The notes below the pieces were generated by a model. It worked only from the letters and a program-made list of their open reading frames with translations. It had not been told where the DNA came from and did no database searches. From Dicyema japonicum (Eukaryota; Dicyemida; Rhombozoa; Dicyemidae), in contig RDEW01000029.1 of assembly GCA_011109175.1 (NCBI GenBank), forward strand, positions 158,158 through 222,157: a DNA stretch of 64,000 bases, in the 5' to 3' direction. Both the position numbers and the translations under genes were made by a program. Of this stretch, positions 1-11,813 are shown piece by piece. The number at the start of each line of letters is the position of its first letter. The stretch's first letter is position 1.

Positions 1-746
1 TTTGTTTGTTTGAGGAATCGATAGGGGCTGCTTATTGCCAACTACTACACAGAGCATATCCAAGTAAGTAACTGGCACGTGATTTAGATGTCGTGCCTAT
101 CAAACGAGTGGCCTTTTCCTCGACAAAAGACTTTGAATATTCCTCAAATTACAATATTTTGAAAAATGGTCTAAAAAACCTAAAGATTGATAAAGTCATA
201 TTTACCATTATTTTTAGTCCATAGATTCCCGCCGACTAACGGATGGGTGTTACCAAGATCATTTGAGCTTCCTTCAGTGGTTCAAGCATCTGCTTGACAG
301 TCTCAATATTTACAGTGATGAGGACTACGATGCTCTGGCAGTCCGGGGAAACCAATATCTTGGATCTCCACCAAGTCTGTTCAACGTTTCAATTCAAAGA
401 CAAAAAAGTATCTTCAAAAAAGATGAATAAAACAAGTCTGATGAACTCGAAGACCAAAATGAGTAGTCAATCCTTAAAAAACTTTGAGGAACATAAACTG
501 CAGTTGAAAGTGAACGAACTGACAGAACAGGTTGGCTTCTTTTAAACTTTCCCGAAGATGAAGAAATTGTACGACGAGGGCTGTCTGGTTGAGGACGAAA
601 GGGACTTTTATTACCAAAAACTGGGATCCATCGAAAGATTAATCCACCGAGTCGTGTCGTGCAGTAAAGTCAACCCAACCTCTCTGCTTACTGAACTTTA
701 TGACATTTTGTATGAAGGTCAACTATCGGATCAGGAAGTTGACTAA
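1..746 (+). CDS. MAPRE: EB1/MAPRE microtubule plus-end protein, 5' truncated by window edge
   Basis: End-binding protein that tracks growing microtubule plus ends. Exons by frame: <1-63, 88-194, 218-374, 400-530, 558-746; introns 64-87 (24 nt), 195-217 (23), 375-399 (25), 531-557 (27), all GT...AG. The calponin-homology domain is visible as GAAYCQLLHRAYP, then VPIKRVAF and LQWFKHLLDSLN followed by DEDYDALAVRG, each matching the EB1 order. A Lys/Ser-rich linker leads to a coiled coil and the EBH domain (VEDERDFYYQKLGSIERLI, then LLTELYDILY). The start codon lies before the window. The protein ends ...LSDQEVD, so the EEY/F tail that EB proteins use to bind CAP-Gly domains is absent. Identity is firm; exact intron edges rest on frame only. 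Confidence 0.93.
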
Positions 747-1198
747 GGCAGCTGTTACAGTTTTAGTTGATCCTTTGTCCTCTTTAAAGTTATGGTCATG
801 ATTCCCTATAATCTCACATCGACTGGTAATCAACCACAGTCATATCTAATCATAGCGATAAGGGCTGCTATCCTTTATAGACGATCTACGTTCCCCACGT
901 ATTATCTATCGAACGTTTCTAAAGTTTAACTGAGAGCTGTTAAATATGTAGTTGCATTGAAGTTTTATTTCTTTATCATCCCTCCCGTCGAGGAGAGTCG
1001 TGTTTCCGTTACTTAAACCTCCATTTATGAGGACAAACTATTAAGAAATGAATGAAAGGTTTTGTTAATGGAAGAATGAGGACAGGTCATCGGGAGTGTT
1101 CTTACTCTTCCTTTTCGGTTGCTGTGAGTCAATTTTTGGGGACCCCTAGATTTAGAAGATAAAAAATAGGAACCCTAATTTTTAACATTAAAATTTAT
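747..1198. other. intergenic, nothing recognised
   Basis: Sequence downstream of EB1. I see no gene-like reading frame, RNA gene or clear repeat here. Confidence 0.4.
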
Positions 1199-1483
1199 TT
1201 ATACTACACTAATGTTTTTGCAACTAAAATTTGGAGTATCATTTTGTAAGCTATGAACTGTCAATTTTCTCACAATGTTCTGTCTCCCCTCAACCGGCAT
1301 GTTCTTAGAAGTATATTTCAATTTAGAGTTTGTTTTAAATGCAAAATCAATGTGAATTCTGTCCTGCATATTTATTAAAAGATTTGGGATCTCTGGTCTT
1401 CTGCTACAGATGGTCACACGCATGTTGTCTTCAACCCGAAGACGATCCCTATATCTGTGAGATGTAGCCTCAAATTTGGTCAA
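1199..1483 (-). mobile_element. hAT transposase C-terminal fragment
   Basis: The minus-strand frame contains FEATSHRYRDRLRVEDNMRV followed by PEIPNLL, resembling the end of ZBED/SCAND3-type hAT transposases (Y..RL.VE.DLR...). No catalytic region is present nearby. Decayed, isolated fragment. Confidence 0.55.
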
Positions 1484-2287
1484 AATTTAATTTTTTTACT
1501 ACCATTCACAGGTGCCGCTGCAAAAATATCTGATTTCCTCATTCCACATAGTCTTGGATCAAATTAGAAAATTTATGGCAGGGGTAACTTACAGAAGCCA
1601 TTCTTGAAGTTTTACTTGTTTTATCATGGAACTGGAAAGTTTTTTTTGATCAACAAATCGACATTCGGAAAGATTTTGTAAATACACGAATGTGTGATTT
1701 TTGCTGCAAATTTTTCTAAAATCAGAAGATATTCTAAAGACGTTGATCTTCTTATTTCTCCGATAGAGGCTGTAACAATCAAAAACAAGACAAAGGAGAA
1801 AATTTATTGAACTTGACTACCCCCGAAATGTTTCTGCCCAGAAGGGGAAATTAGCTTAAGTAGTTGGACATTTATCAGAATTAACTATAAAGAAATTTAT
1901 CGGAGATATTATGTCAACATTGTGTACACGTCAGTGTCATAAGGATGGTAGTATAATGGTTCCGGGTTTGAATATCCCTGCTGTACGTTCCAGCTATAGA
2001 TTCCACAAATCTATGGTGCCTTGGACGCTGTCGTCGATGAATGCTTCACAGCGGAAGCGGGTCGTCTGAATAGGATCAGAAATCATTTCCTGGTTCTTTC
2101 CTCCCTTTCAACAATATAACTGTTTTTTACTCAAACTGAATGTGTCCTGCCTATGCGGAGCTATACATATTAAGGTAATCGTTAAAGACTGTTTTTATTA
2201 CCCAAGAAACTTGTTTTGCTGTAGAATAACATATTCAAGAATTGTATTTCAATGACGATTTGGGAAATATTTTTTTGTAGATAAGTA
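1484..2287. other. no gene recognised; weak SINE-like remnant
   Basis: No coding frame. Around 2,110-2,165 the text resembles the 3' part of the SINE family seen at 12.8, 40.9 and 42.1 kb (tcctgcctatgcggagcta). Confidence 0.35.
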
Positions 2288-2590
2288 CACCGCCGCGTGG
2301 CCCATGTGATGCTACGTGGCTAATTGGTTAAAGTTTTCTGATTGTTTTGTTTGTTCCTCCTCTTTCTTCCTATTTGAGTGGCGCCCAGTATCAGGCCGGC
2401 ACGAAAAAAGATCATTTGCTCTCCCCCACTCCACTGGAGGAAATTCCACAACTGCAAGTATGTACGTCTTACCCTTAATGCTGATTCCGAATGGACTCTG
2501 TTTCCGTGGAAGTGGAAACTGGATACACTTAATTAGTTGTTTACTTTAACTTCTTTCTCGGTGTATCCGGGGTTAATAAATTAATTTTTA
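2288..2590 (+). repeat. SINE-like repeat, family B, copy 1
   Basis: About 300 bp closely matching 48,215-48,541. It starts near cgccgcgtgg, carries an A-box-like tggctaattggtt as expected of a tRNA-derived pol III promoter, contains ccaggccggcacgaaaa-type sequence and ends in a TA-rich tail (taaattaattttta). No ORF. Non-autonomous retroposon by inference from size, A-box and tail. Confidence 0.65.
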
Positions 2591-3485
2591 TTAAAAACCC
2601 AACTTTATTTAACCAACATAAATTACGTGTCGACACGCTTTGCCCGTCCAACATTGTCGGGAGCGCGGTAGACACACTGTATGCCGCGGAAAAAACGACG
2701 AAGGCAAAAGAAAGAAATACGAAGCGCTACGCGACCGATTCGCGTTTTATCAGATTATATAAGTAGAAAAATAAGTCGAAAGAACTGGAGGAATAAGTCG
2801 AAAATTGCTTCGCTTCCTTGGACGCTTAGCTACACTAAAAAGCCACAACGCATGTGAGACCCGGTGGCTTCTCCAGTTGATCTCTGTTGCAATCGTGAGG
2901 CAACGCAACGTCGATAATGTCGGTGGGGTCCACTTTGGATGGATGGCAGTGTTAAATAAAAAAATAAATAAATTAAATTGTAGATAAGGCATATAGCATT
3001 CTTAGATGAACGTATATTGACATCGGATCTGACAGTCGTGGGTGGGAGAGTGGACTTTTCATCAAAAGTCAAAAAGATCGTACACCATTGAAAATTATCC
3101 TAATAGACCACGGGTTAATTTTTTAATAATTAAGCTGGTACACAGTACACTTAATGTCCTGTCTTGTCCCTCTTTCTTAATGGACTCAGAAGACATCGAT
3201 ATGCGATCTCCTAAGCATCGTTGGAGGAACTCTGTCAAGCCCACCATAAGAATGAACAGGGGAATTATTGAGGACCTTGCAGATATGCATTATTCCTAAT
3301 TCGTTTGCCAGAAGTTCATTCCTATGCATCTTATCGACATAGACCGCCTGCAAATGATCTACCGATATAACCTCCGATTTGTATGTACCACAATGTCAGG
3401 CTTATTGTGATCGACATCAACAAAAATCCGAATTTTTTTTTTTAACCCAAGAACACCAATAGTTAATTTAATTGTATTAAACTAA
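2591..3485. other. no gene recognised; LINE 3' remnant likely near 3.3-3.45 kb
   Basis: No supportable gene. The stretch around 3,318-3,430 resembles in reverse the end of a LINE polyprotein region also seen at 50.5 kb. The rest is unassigned. Confidence 0.3.
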
Positions 3486-4220
3486 TTAGGTGATCCCGGC
3501 CGCCTCCATCAGGTCTCTCATCTTTTTCCGGTGGACCTTCCGAGATCCAACACAGCTTCTCTGAGGACGGGAGGGTTTTGAAAGAAAATTAAGAGGGGTG
3601 ATGTAGAGTCTTCTAGNACAGCTTCTCTGAGGACGGGAGGGTTTTGCAAGAAAATTAAGAGGGGTGATGTAGAGTCTTCTAGTAAGACCCAATCCATTGT
3701 AGCATTGTAGGAAGTTGGATTTTCGGCACAGAGCGGCGAATCCCTTCCCATTTTGTCCGATAAGGTTTTCCAGAGAGGTGGGTGTGAGACTGACTGTTCT
3801 CACGAGCTTGCCGATAGTTATAGCTGATAGGGACTGAATATCACTGATTTTCTGCTTGATCGTCCAGGATAGGTTGATTCCCTAAGACGCACAGGCGTAG
3901 CTGATAGATGGCTCAATGAATTGTTTATGTAGTAGTTTCAATGCTGGGAGAGGAGTTCTGATGCCACCAAAAATAGATTTGATCAAACCAAGCTTTCTTG
4001 AGCAGGTTCCGGAGATATATTCGACATGAGGGGAGAAGGTCAGGTGCGTGTCAAAGGCGACTCCTAAGATTTTCAATTTCTTCGTAAAAGGTATTTTAGT
4101 TTGGTTAATAAATAAATCAACGGTCATTCTTCCAAGACGTTTGTCTGAGGTAAATAGGGATGTGGAGGACTTCTCAGGAGATATATCAAGTCTGTTGGAG
4201 ATTAACCAATTTTGAATCAC
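3486..4220 (-). mobile_element. LINE reverse transcriptase thumb/C-terminal fragment
   Basis: The minus-strand frame from 4,220 reads FTKKLKILGVAFDTHLTFSPH, then SRKLGLIKSIFGG, typical of the region after the RT palm in non-LTR elements (ILGV..D..L.W..H). It continues in another frame to 3,486. A contig join with a single N at 3,617 duplicates about 65 bp. No catalytic YADD here; dead fragment. Confidence 0.7.
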
Positions 4221-4336
4221 GTGTAGTTGTTTTTGAACTCTTTCTGAGGTTTTTAGGCCTTTATTGTATTAAAATTAATTTATAAAAAATTATAATCTAA
4301 AATTTGATAAAATAAATTAAATAAAAAATAAATCAA

Positions 4337-4792
4337 ATGTCAATTTATTGCAATCTGTTTAAATCCTTGGAATTTGACTTTTTATTATTGATTGCAGTTT
4401 TTAATTTCTCTTATTTTCAGTTTTTAAACGTGGTTACCCTTATTTGCTACAATTTGGGTTCAAACGGAAAATCCGTGAACTTTGTTTGTACCTCAACCAC
4501 ATTAATTCAACTCGCATACTTTTTATTATTTTACTTCAACACCTTTAAAAAATTATCTCAGCACACGCTCTTTCGACTGAATGTGTTCATATATGGGAAG
4601 ATTATCATTGGCTACATATTCACTGTTTTCGTCATTGGAGGTGACATTCATCACTCTAAGGACGTCAGAACGGAAAGTCTCGTGATTGTGTCTCTGGTTA
4701 GTCCCTGTTTTATGTTGAAGGTTTTTTGCCTTTTGATCGCCATTTCTTACGTTGCCATTACTATTATAAAATATAAATTATATTTGAAATAA
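4337..4792 (+). CDS. predicted four-pass membrane protein, family unknown
   Basis: ATG at 4,337, stop at 4,790-4,792. Hydrophobic segments lie roughly at residues 13-38, 55-70, 82-103 and 117-145, giving a four-TM topology with short loops. Bases 4,397-4,420 look like an in-frame 24-nt intron (starts gttttt, ends ttttcag); removing it leaves one continuous first TM segment, so the protein is probably 143 rather than 151 residues. No family motif recognised; MARVEL- or claudin-like topology cannot be asserted. Confidence 0.6.
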   Translation: MSIYCNLFKSLEFDFLLLIAVFNFSYFQFLNVVTLICYNLGSNGKSVNFVCTSTTLIQLAYFLLFYFNTFKKLSQHTLFRLNVFIYGKIIIGYIFTVFVIGGDIHHSKDVRTESLVIVSLVSPCFMLKVFCLLIAISYVAITIIKYKLYLK

Positions 4793-4857
4793 ATTGTGGA
4801 TTATTTTCGTTATTTTTGAAATTGCAAGTTTCATAGCACGCAAACCTAGATAATCAT

Positions 4858-5545
4858 TATTATTCACAGTATAATCTAACTTGGCGTGCCTTGATAGACC
4901 AACTCCTGGCAACTAGTTATGGAAGAATACTTCATGGCGGATGGAAAGAGTACCTTACGGGCAGTGATGGGAACGATTTGGATCTGGACGTCCTTAGGAG
5001 CGTCGACTCAACAGGAGGAGTAGGTAAAATCGTTTCGGTGGAGCACATGCGATCCAGAAAATCACGACAGTGAGGTATCCTCTGTTTTGGGAAGTTAAAG
5101 CATTTTTAAATTTCCTATTAAATTGAGACAAAATTTATAGACCTCGCTTATTAGGGAACTTTTTTAATTTTAAATGAAAAACTTTTTTTTAAATTAANAT
5201 TATTCACAGTATAATCTAACTTGGCGTGCCTTGATAGACCAACTCCTGGCAACTAGTTATGGAAGAATACTTCATGGCGGATGGAAAGAGTACCTTACGG
5301 GCAGTGATGGGGAACGATTTGGATCTGGACGTCCTTAGGAGCGTCGCACTCAACAGGGGGAGTAGGTAAAATCGTTTCGGTGGAGCACATGCGATCCAGA
5401 AAATCACGACAGTGAGGTATCCTCTGTTTTGGGAAGTTAAAGCATTTTTAAATTTCCTATTAAATTGAGACAAAATTTATAGACCTCGCTTATTAGGGAA
5501 CTTTTTTAATTTTAAATGAAAAACTTTTTTTAAAATTAATTTTTA
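4858..5545. repeat. direct duplication across a single N (5,198); probable assembly artefact
   Basis: About 340 bp before the N reappear after it. The two versions differ by small indels (gatgggaacg versus gatggggaacg; gtcgactc versus gtcgcactc). This looks like one locus placed twice at a contig join, or two alleles. A frame on + (4,891-5,073) ends in an Arg/Ser-rich tail, but I cannot assign it. Confidence 0.75.
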
Positions 5546-5750
5546 AATAAATAAATATTTAATTAAAATTCAATTAAATAAATAAAATAAATTTTAAGAC
5601 AAGGGAAATGTGGCTACTTGAATTGAAGATTCTTTTGTTTGTTTCTTCTGTTTCTCCTCTTCCCTTTTGGCTCAGGGAACTTGAATTGTTAGAGTCACGA
5701 TAAAGCATGTGGCTCACCATCACTGGTGACGGCAGATATAATCCTAAATC

Positions 5751-6343
5751 AGCGCTTCCCAATTCGTTTTGAGTTCGCTCCCCCAAAAATTTTAAAAACC
5801 AACCTCGCACCCCCGATTTTAAATCTAACAGAATTCGAAATTTATTCAAAAAATTAGTTAAATTTTTTGAGACTTTTCCTTCCTTTTAGTTTTAATTAAT
5901 TCTTCGAAACGTTGGTTTTTGTTTGCTAGTGCAATTCTGGGATCGTTTTCAGGGTTAAGAGCGTATTTATTTGTTACATATAGTAGAGATGAAAATCCCG
6001 ATTCACATAGCCAAGATGTTGCAAATGGGACCAGAACTTGCATGATTTTTTTGAAAGGGTCGGAAATCCAACTTGCGAACCGCACCAAAAAACCTCCAGA
6101 GAATTTGAGAAGTACAACATTTTCAGTGATTTGCATGCTTGTATTTCAATCAAATTGTCTTTATCCTCATCTCTATCGCCCATCATCTCAATCCAGGCAT
6201 CAGAATCTTTAACATTTTCAATTGAAAAATATCCATCAAATGAAGGTTTTAAGCCTTCAAGAAGATTCTTGATTTCTGTTTTAATAATTTTATCAAAAGT
6301 CGAGTTTGATTCAGTAGCCATCCAGTGTTGGAAAACTGGCTAA
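5751..6343 (-). mobile_element. hAT transposase remnant (ZBED/FAM200-like)
   Basis: Minus-strand pieces in two frames: ESNSTFDKIIKTEIKNL upstream and FATSWLCESGFSSLLYVTNK at the end, the hAT C-terminal dimerisation region (CE..FS.L..+K...R..L). The left edge cagcgcttcccaattcg resembles a hAT terminal inverted repeat. Internal parts are missing and frames are broken, so inactive. Confidence 0.7.
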
Positions 6344-7422
6344 ATTATTGTCTTGAATACGTCGAGTCCACAACGACAGTTTATTCCTGAAGGCACGTAG
6401 ATGGTCAAGCATTAATAATGCTCATCTTTTTCCCTTGATTTGAAGTTAGATGATTTAAATGTCAAGAAAATTTGGAGATTTGAAACAATCAAGTAGTTCA
6501 GAGTTTTTTAAATAAAAATTGTTCGATTTCAAGTCTTAGAATAAAAAATCTTGCCTCAACTCGACCTCCTAAATTGTATCCAAAGGACCATTAGTCAACA
6601 ACCATCAAAGAAGTTTCCCTTGGACAGCACTTCCTTAAAGTCCGAGCATGCTAAGATTGCCGAGAGAGGCCGGGATCACATTAATTTTTTTCATTCCGGC
6701 TATGACGGTGTCATTCTGGTTCAATAAATTTAATTAAAACAAGAACTCCATGCGTTGCGCACCCAATAGGAGTTACCCCTCATGATTGCTGCCCAATATT
6801 CGGGAAGAGCCGTCGTGTCATTATTGGCTCTCCCTTTCCTATATGAGGTGGGTGTCTTCATCGGAGAGTTTCAAGTTATGATCTCTGTGTCAGTTCTTAG
6901 TTTCCATGTTACGGCAAGTCTTTTTCAGACATTCCCCCGATTTTGAAATATATGATAGGCACGTCGTTGGGGGTAAATTAGTGTTCTCCAGCTTGGACAT
7001 CTTGGAATTGAAGAATTCGTCATGACACAATGTTGAACACCAGACGACTAAGGATTGATCCTTGCATGTGACATTCAAAAAGCTCCTGGAATCTCCGCTT
7101 TTGTTACCTCGGGTTAAGGCGGAGTAGACAGTCGTTACTGGACATGGTCGGGCGGAAACTAAAATGCTACTCTCTCAGAAAGTCCGCATCCTTGACTAGG
7201 TCGGAGATTTTTTTAAAAGGATCCATTCCATCACTCTCGGTATCAAACAGATGAGGTAAATTGGGGGATAACTCTATAGATTCAAATAATTTATAAATTA
7301 TATATGTAATCTCCCGTTCCCCCTTCTCCCACGCTACCCTGTCCCTAATCCGCTGATTTTAATTCCTATTTGTCCTCAAAGTAATGGATTCTTCAATTTT
7401 TAAAAAATAAAAAATTAGTTTA
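6344..7422. other. no gene recognised
   Basis: Only short unsupported frames. Possible SINE scraps. A 3' UTR of the minus-strand CAP-Gly gene would lie at the right end. Confidence 0.35.
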
Positions 7423-8224
7423 TTAGTCGTATTCACGATGTGATCTAATAATCTTGACATCGTTGACTGAGACAATCAGTCCTCGACTTATCGGACAGAA
7501 GAATATGGCCGTGTCATATCCGGTCTCAGTAAAGGCTGTAAAGTGAACTACAAGGCTCATCAATAGGTCAACCCACGTTGTCCAGTTTGATTCCAACGTA
7601 CAAGTTTGTTTTGATTCTGCGAGAATAGTTCAAGAGAGCAAAAAACTTGACGGTCCCTTAATGTAAGTTTAATGAGTAACCAGTGAACTTCTTTTGAGTG
7701 ATAACCCTGTCTCCGACTCTGAATTTTTCGCTGAATAGTTCATATTCTATCGAAAATGAGGGGTCCCTGCGCCAAATGTTGCGACGACTCCAAAAATTGA
7801 CGCAACTTAAGCATTTACACTCAAACGGGTCGTTCATTGTACTCGTCTTTTTTGTGCAATTTATATGTTCGGTAATTGGAATAAAAGTGCTCATTAGGAC
7901 CACCAAGACGTTGCCTAATTAGCGCAAATTGTATTGGTANGAAAATGAGGGGTCCCTGCGCCAAATGTTGCGACGACTCCAAAAATTGACGCAACTTAAG
8001 CATTTACACTCAAACGGGTCGTTCATTGTACTTGTCTTTTTTGTGCAATTTATATGTTCGGTAATTGGAATAAAAGTGCTCATTAGGACCACCAAGACGT
8101 TGCCTAATTAGCGCAAATTGTATTGGTAACCATCAACAACAGAAAATTCGCTGTTGTCTGGTATTGAGAGACGTCTAGGTTGAGCCTCAATTAGCTGCTG
8201 AAAGGGGTTTAGTGAGGAGGCCAT
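7423..8224 (-). CDS. CAP-Gly domain protein, about 178 residues
   Basis: Likely microtubule- or EB-associated. Minus-strand exons by frame: 8,131-8,224, 7,681-7,914, 7,573-7,656, 7,423-7,547; introns 8,104-8,130 (27 nt), 7,657-7,680 (24), 7,548-7,572 (25). The protein begins MASSLNPFQQLIE. The CAP-Gly core is FRVGDRVITQKKFTGTVKFF, then LYVGIKLD, then ETGYDTAIFFCP. The GKNDG signature loop that grips EEY/F tails is not present; the chain runs from LDNV straight to HFTAF. Bases 7,752-7,939 are repeated as 7,941-8,128 across a single N, so the model uses one copy of exon 2 and joins intron 1 from the second copy. Which CAP-Gly family it belongs to (TBCB, CLIP or another) is unresolved. Confidence 0.72.
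7752..8128. repeat. 188-bp duplication around single N at 7,940 (assembly join)
   Basis: 7,752-7,939 and 7,941-8,128 are nearly identical (one visible C/T difference). The N lies exactly between them. It interrupts the CAP-Gly gene and is best read as an unmerged contig overlap. Confidence 0.8.
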
Positions 8225-8770
8225 GTCTGTGATACTCAAGAAACTGGTTTCAATAAAGAGTAGCTTCCTTATTTTCATGTCAAAGGGATATCCAAAGTCT
8301 GAAAGGAAAATTCTGACAAAGACTTGAGAAATATAAAGTCGTGTGCTTTCGGGAGACTGTGCTGGATAGTGGATTTGAAGAACGTCGTAGAGACTGTCGC
8401 CTAACCTTCTTGTTTAGTGAGTCGAAGGACTATGGTTTGCCACATGGAATGACCCGGCCTCCAAAATATCCCGATACTGGATCATTAATGACAGTATTGG
8501 GGTACTACAACTAAAATAAATGATTCTCCCCCTCTAAAAGCTAGTCTATGCACCCCACAGTGAATGGACTGAGAAGAATCCTGAAGGAATTGACGTTTTC
8601 TCTATTGTACTGTGAATGTGAACATTGTGAGGATCTGAATGCCAAAGTGGGTACCAAAGCTGTGCGGAAGAAATTTTTTATGAGAAGGAATGTTAGGAGG
8701 AGAGGAAATCTGGAAGGAGGCTTACTTGCTAATTTCTGACAGGGGAATAATTTATTCACCTGCAACACTG

Positions 8771-8944
8771 CTTTCAAGTACTCATACAGGGCGAAATAAA
8801 AGAGGATGACGTAGCTGTTAGTTTCTCATGTTGCACGTGGTTAGCCATGATCATGTGCTTTCAAGTACTCATACAGGGCGAAATAAAAGAGGATGACGTA
8901 GCTGTTAGTTTCTCATGTTGCACGTGGTTAGCCATGATCATGAC
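8771..8944. repeat. 87-bp tandem duplication
   Basis: The block starting ctttcaagtactcatacag at 8,771 recurs at 8,858 with the same order through the atgatcatg end. No N separates the two, so unlike the other duplications it is probably real. Confidence 0.8.
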
Positions 8945-9053
8945 ATAGTGGATGTGAACTAATAATAGTGGTTGACTGGTAGGATAATTTGGCTGGTTAC
9001 ATAGCTCTGGAATGACATAGCTATATGCGTAGTGTGACTGGTTATCCATAAAT

Positions 9054-9560
9054 TTGCTGTCTGTGTCTGCATCCAAGTCTCAGTTCACCCTATTTACTAC
9101 GGACAGGAAATTTAAAGGTGGAATTGAGATATTCCTCGGAAACATTCCCATTCCTTATACGCGAATTCAGAAAATCCTTGGATTCGACTCTCTTATGATG
9201 TTCTCAAGTCACATGGAAGAAGTGTCTTCGAAAATGGAACGTCCTAAAAGCTATCGTAAAGAAGAGCCCCTTCCCACCTACTGCATGTATCAGCAAACGA
9301 TATCTTCATGTTATTGTGCCGATTGAATACGCCTGTTCTGCTTGGAGATTCGCTCTTCCCTCTTCGAGGGTCGAACGTATGAACTCTCTCAGGCGGAAGA
9401 TCATGCGGCATATGCACTCAGACACCATGTCCATCCCCAGTCTTTTTTCAAAAACAGCTACATGGGAAATGTCCAGGGTTTCCTACGTTTCTGCAAGGAG
9501 CTAGGAAACCCATTCAGAGGAAGGGCGGCCCATGCGGAGGAATCCTGATCGTCATTAAAA
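9054..9560 (+). mobile_element. LINE reverse transcriptase C-terminal fragment, copy 1
   Basis: SKSQFTLFTTDRKF, RIQKILGFDSLMMFSSHMEE and a following VPIEYACSAWRFALPSSRV are the thumb region of a non-LTR RT (cf. ILG..LD....H.. and Y...W). Several frame breaks; inactive. Confidence 0.7.
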
Positions 9561-9682
9561 AAGTGCACTCCAATAGAATTTCTCCGCAGAAATAAAAGAA
9601 GACACCTCAAGAATTCAGTTGGTTAGTGAATTGTGTGAGTGTACTTAAAGGAAGAAACTCCTAAGAGAGGAATCCCACAAGN

Positions 9683-10200
9683 TATACGCGAATTCAGAAA
9701 ATCCTTGGATTCGACTCTCTTGTGACGTTCTCCAGCCACATGGGGGAAGTGTCAACCAAGGGTCTTCGAAAATGGAACTTCTTATGGGCTATCATAAAGA
9801 AAAGCCCCTTCCCACCTACAGCTTATTTTAGCAAACTATATCTTCAAGTTATTGTGCCGATTGAATATGCCTGTTCTCCCTGGAGATTCGCTCTTCCGTT
9901 TTTGAGGGTCGAGCGTATGAACTCTCTCAGGCGGTAGATCAAGCGGCATATGTACTCAGACACCATGTCTATCCCCAGTCTTCTTTAAAAAACAGCTACA
10001 TGGGAAATGTCCAGGGTTTCCTACGTATCTGCAAGGAGCTAGGAAACCCATTCAGAGAGAGGGCGGCCCATGCGGAGGAATTCAGATCGCCATTAAAAAA
10101 GTGCACTCTAATAGAATTTCTTCGCAGAAATAAAAGAAGACACCTTAAGAATTCAGTTGGTTAGTGAATTGTGTGAGTGTACTTAAAGGAAGAAACTCCT
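9683..10200 (+). mobile_element. LINE RT C-terminal fragment, copy 2 after N at 9,682
   Basis: It repeats 9,157-9,680 but with many substitutions (for example tgtgacgttctccagc versus tatgatgttctcaagt), so it is a diverged copy or allele rather than the same read. It reads VIVPIEYACSPWRFALP. Confidence 0.65.
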
Positions 10201-10232
10201 AAGAGAGAAATCCCACAAGCATCTATTATTTA

Positions 10233-10350
10233 ATGTTCTTTCCCGTCTCCGAGTACACCAAGTACGAGATCTCTGATATACGCTGACGACGTGCTACTGT
10301 CTGATGTGTCGAGATCGAACATGATCTCAGAGAGGAGACTCAATGTGTAG
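10233..10350 (+). mobile_element. LINE RT catalytic fragment
   Basis: The plus frame contains LIYADDVLLSDVS, the YADD active-site motif of reverse transcriptases, followed by SERRLNV and a stop. Only a small piece remains. Confidence 0.65.
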
Positions 10351-10966
10351 AATTTTGAATGAGACAAGTTTTCTCTCGTCCAAGAGCCCCGTGGGTACAG
10401 GAGAGGTTGCTCTCTTTTCGCATCCAAAATTGGGTAATATTTACAAATCTCGAGTAACAATCACCAAGCATCCACGTGAACTAAATGGCTTCGGAAGCTA
10501 TTGTCGGAGGAAACAGCATGGCCATTCAATCTCCCTGAATTAAGTGCTCTATGAAATTTTTTAATTAAAAATTTTGTGATTAAAAAAATTATTACAATTC
10601 ACTAGCCCACGTGAGTATTTAACTAGTCATGGTGGATGAGCAAACGTGGAGTAAATATGCGTAGAAAATGATTGACAAGAGAAGGTGGAAATTTGACAAA
10701 AAGGGATAAATATCGGGGAGTAATTTTTCGCGTGTGTTTTTATAGTCATTCTTATTTGCTCTCCCGATTTTGAATCACATTGAGAAATTTATTCTTATTT
10801 CGTCAATAAAAATAACTCCCTGATTTTCTTACGGTGATGTGGTGCGTATCTTAGACGTTCCTCTATAGTAGCTAGCGACAGGAACAGGTTGGATTCTTTC
10901 GAAGCTATTTCCTAGAAAACGGACACATTCTTCCGTTTTTTATTACAAAAAAAATTTTCAAAGTTA

Positions 10967-11306
10967 TTAAAGTATTTTCTTAAGATTGAAAGTCAGATGA
11001 AGTAATTCTTTTTTTCCGTCCACGAGTATGGTCAAACAGTTAAAAGATCCCAGCCATCTTACATCTTTGTCCTCCATTGTGATTACCGCTGCCTGGAAGC
11101 GCCTCCTCTTGTATTTTCTGTGAAAAGAACTCATGGCTCGACCAACTATCCTTTTTCTGGAGTAGTGATGAGCAAGGCTGGTTTCTGCCTTCTTCACAAA
11201 GAGGGTTCCACTGAACAAGATAGAACATTGAATCGTATTTTTCGGAGTAAAGTCCCCTAATATGATCGACGCAGTGATCCTCCATTGACAAATTCGGAAT
11301 TGGCAC
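10967..11306 (-). CDS. possible small gene, unknown product
   Basis: Two overlapping minus-strand frames can be joined by a 25-nt GT...AG intron (starts gttcagtgg, ends tgtgaag) so that MPIPNLSMEDHC... runs into KAETSLAHHYSRKRIVGRAM and a basic stretch FHRKYKRRRFQAA. A basic, ribosomal-protein-like composition is visible but I recognise no family. It could also be a chance frame or transposon remnant. Confidence 0.25.
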
Positions 11307-11813
11307 TATTTTCGATCCACTAATCCTAGTGGTTTTTCCTAACCAGAACTATCACCCCCATCTTATCCACCCGTGTTATGGAAGGAGATGGCATAGCCGA
11401 GCGATAATATGCGTTATCTCAAAAAAGCCGGGTAGTAGTCCCTTGAGTCTTTTGAGGTTTGGTTTTGTTGGCCATATTGGCTCCTTAGTTGTAAACATTG
11501 GAGTCAAAGGATTCATCTTCGCAAGTTTTACTAAGCGACCTACACAACGAAGACATCTCCTCTTTACAGAAATAGGAGATGTGTCCATCCAACTCCCACA
11601 ATTTAATACATTTTGGTTACCAATTTCCATTATCTTATCAAAAATATCAAAAAATCATTAACATGAGTTAAATCAGCCCTTTTCTCCAAAAATTGAATTA
11701 AAAAAGATGTAAAAAACTGCCCCAATTTAAAATTGACTGTATTTAGACAAATTACTGGGAGAAGCGATAGCAAAATGGCTAACCGTAAAGTGCAGTAATC
11801 GACAAAAACAGCA

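Noticed and set aside
1930-1990. Possible tRNA (ggtagtataatggt plus ggtttgaatatcc)
   Set aside because: The A- and B-box-like words are too close together and no cloverleaf can be drawn; at best a SINE scrap.
5216-5473. Histone-like protein on the minus strand
   Set aside because: SSITSCQELV only faintly recalls an H2B helix; composition and the rest do not fit, and the segment is duplicated at a contig join.
7658-7906. Retroviral-type integrase tail (KFRVGDRVITQ)
   Set aside because: Joining micro-introns turns this into a CAP-Gly domain with VGIKLD and a GYDTAIFF block, a better and complete explanation.
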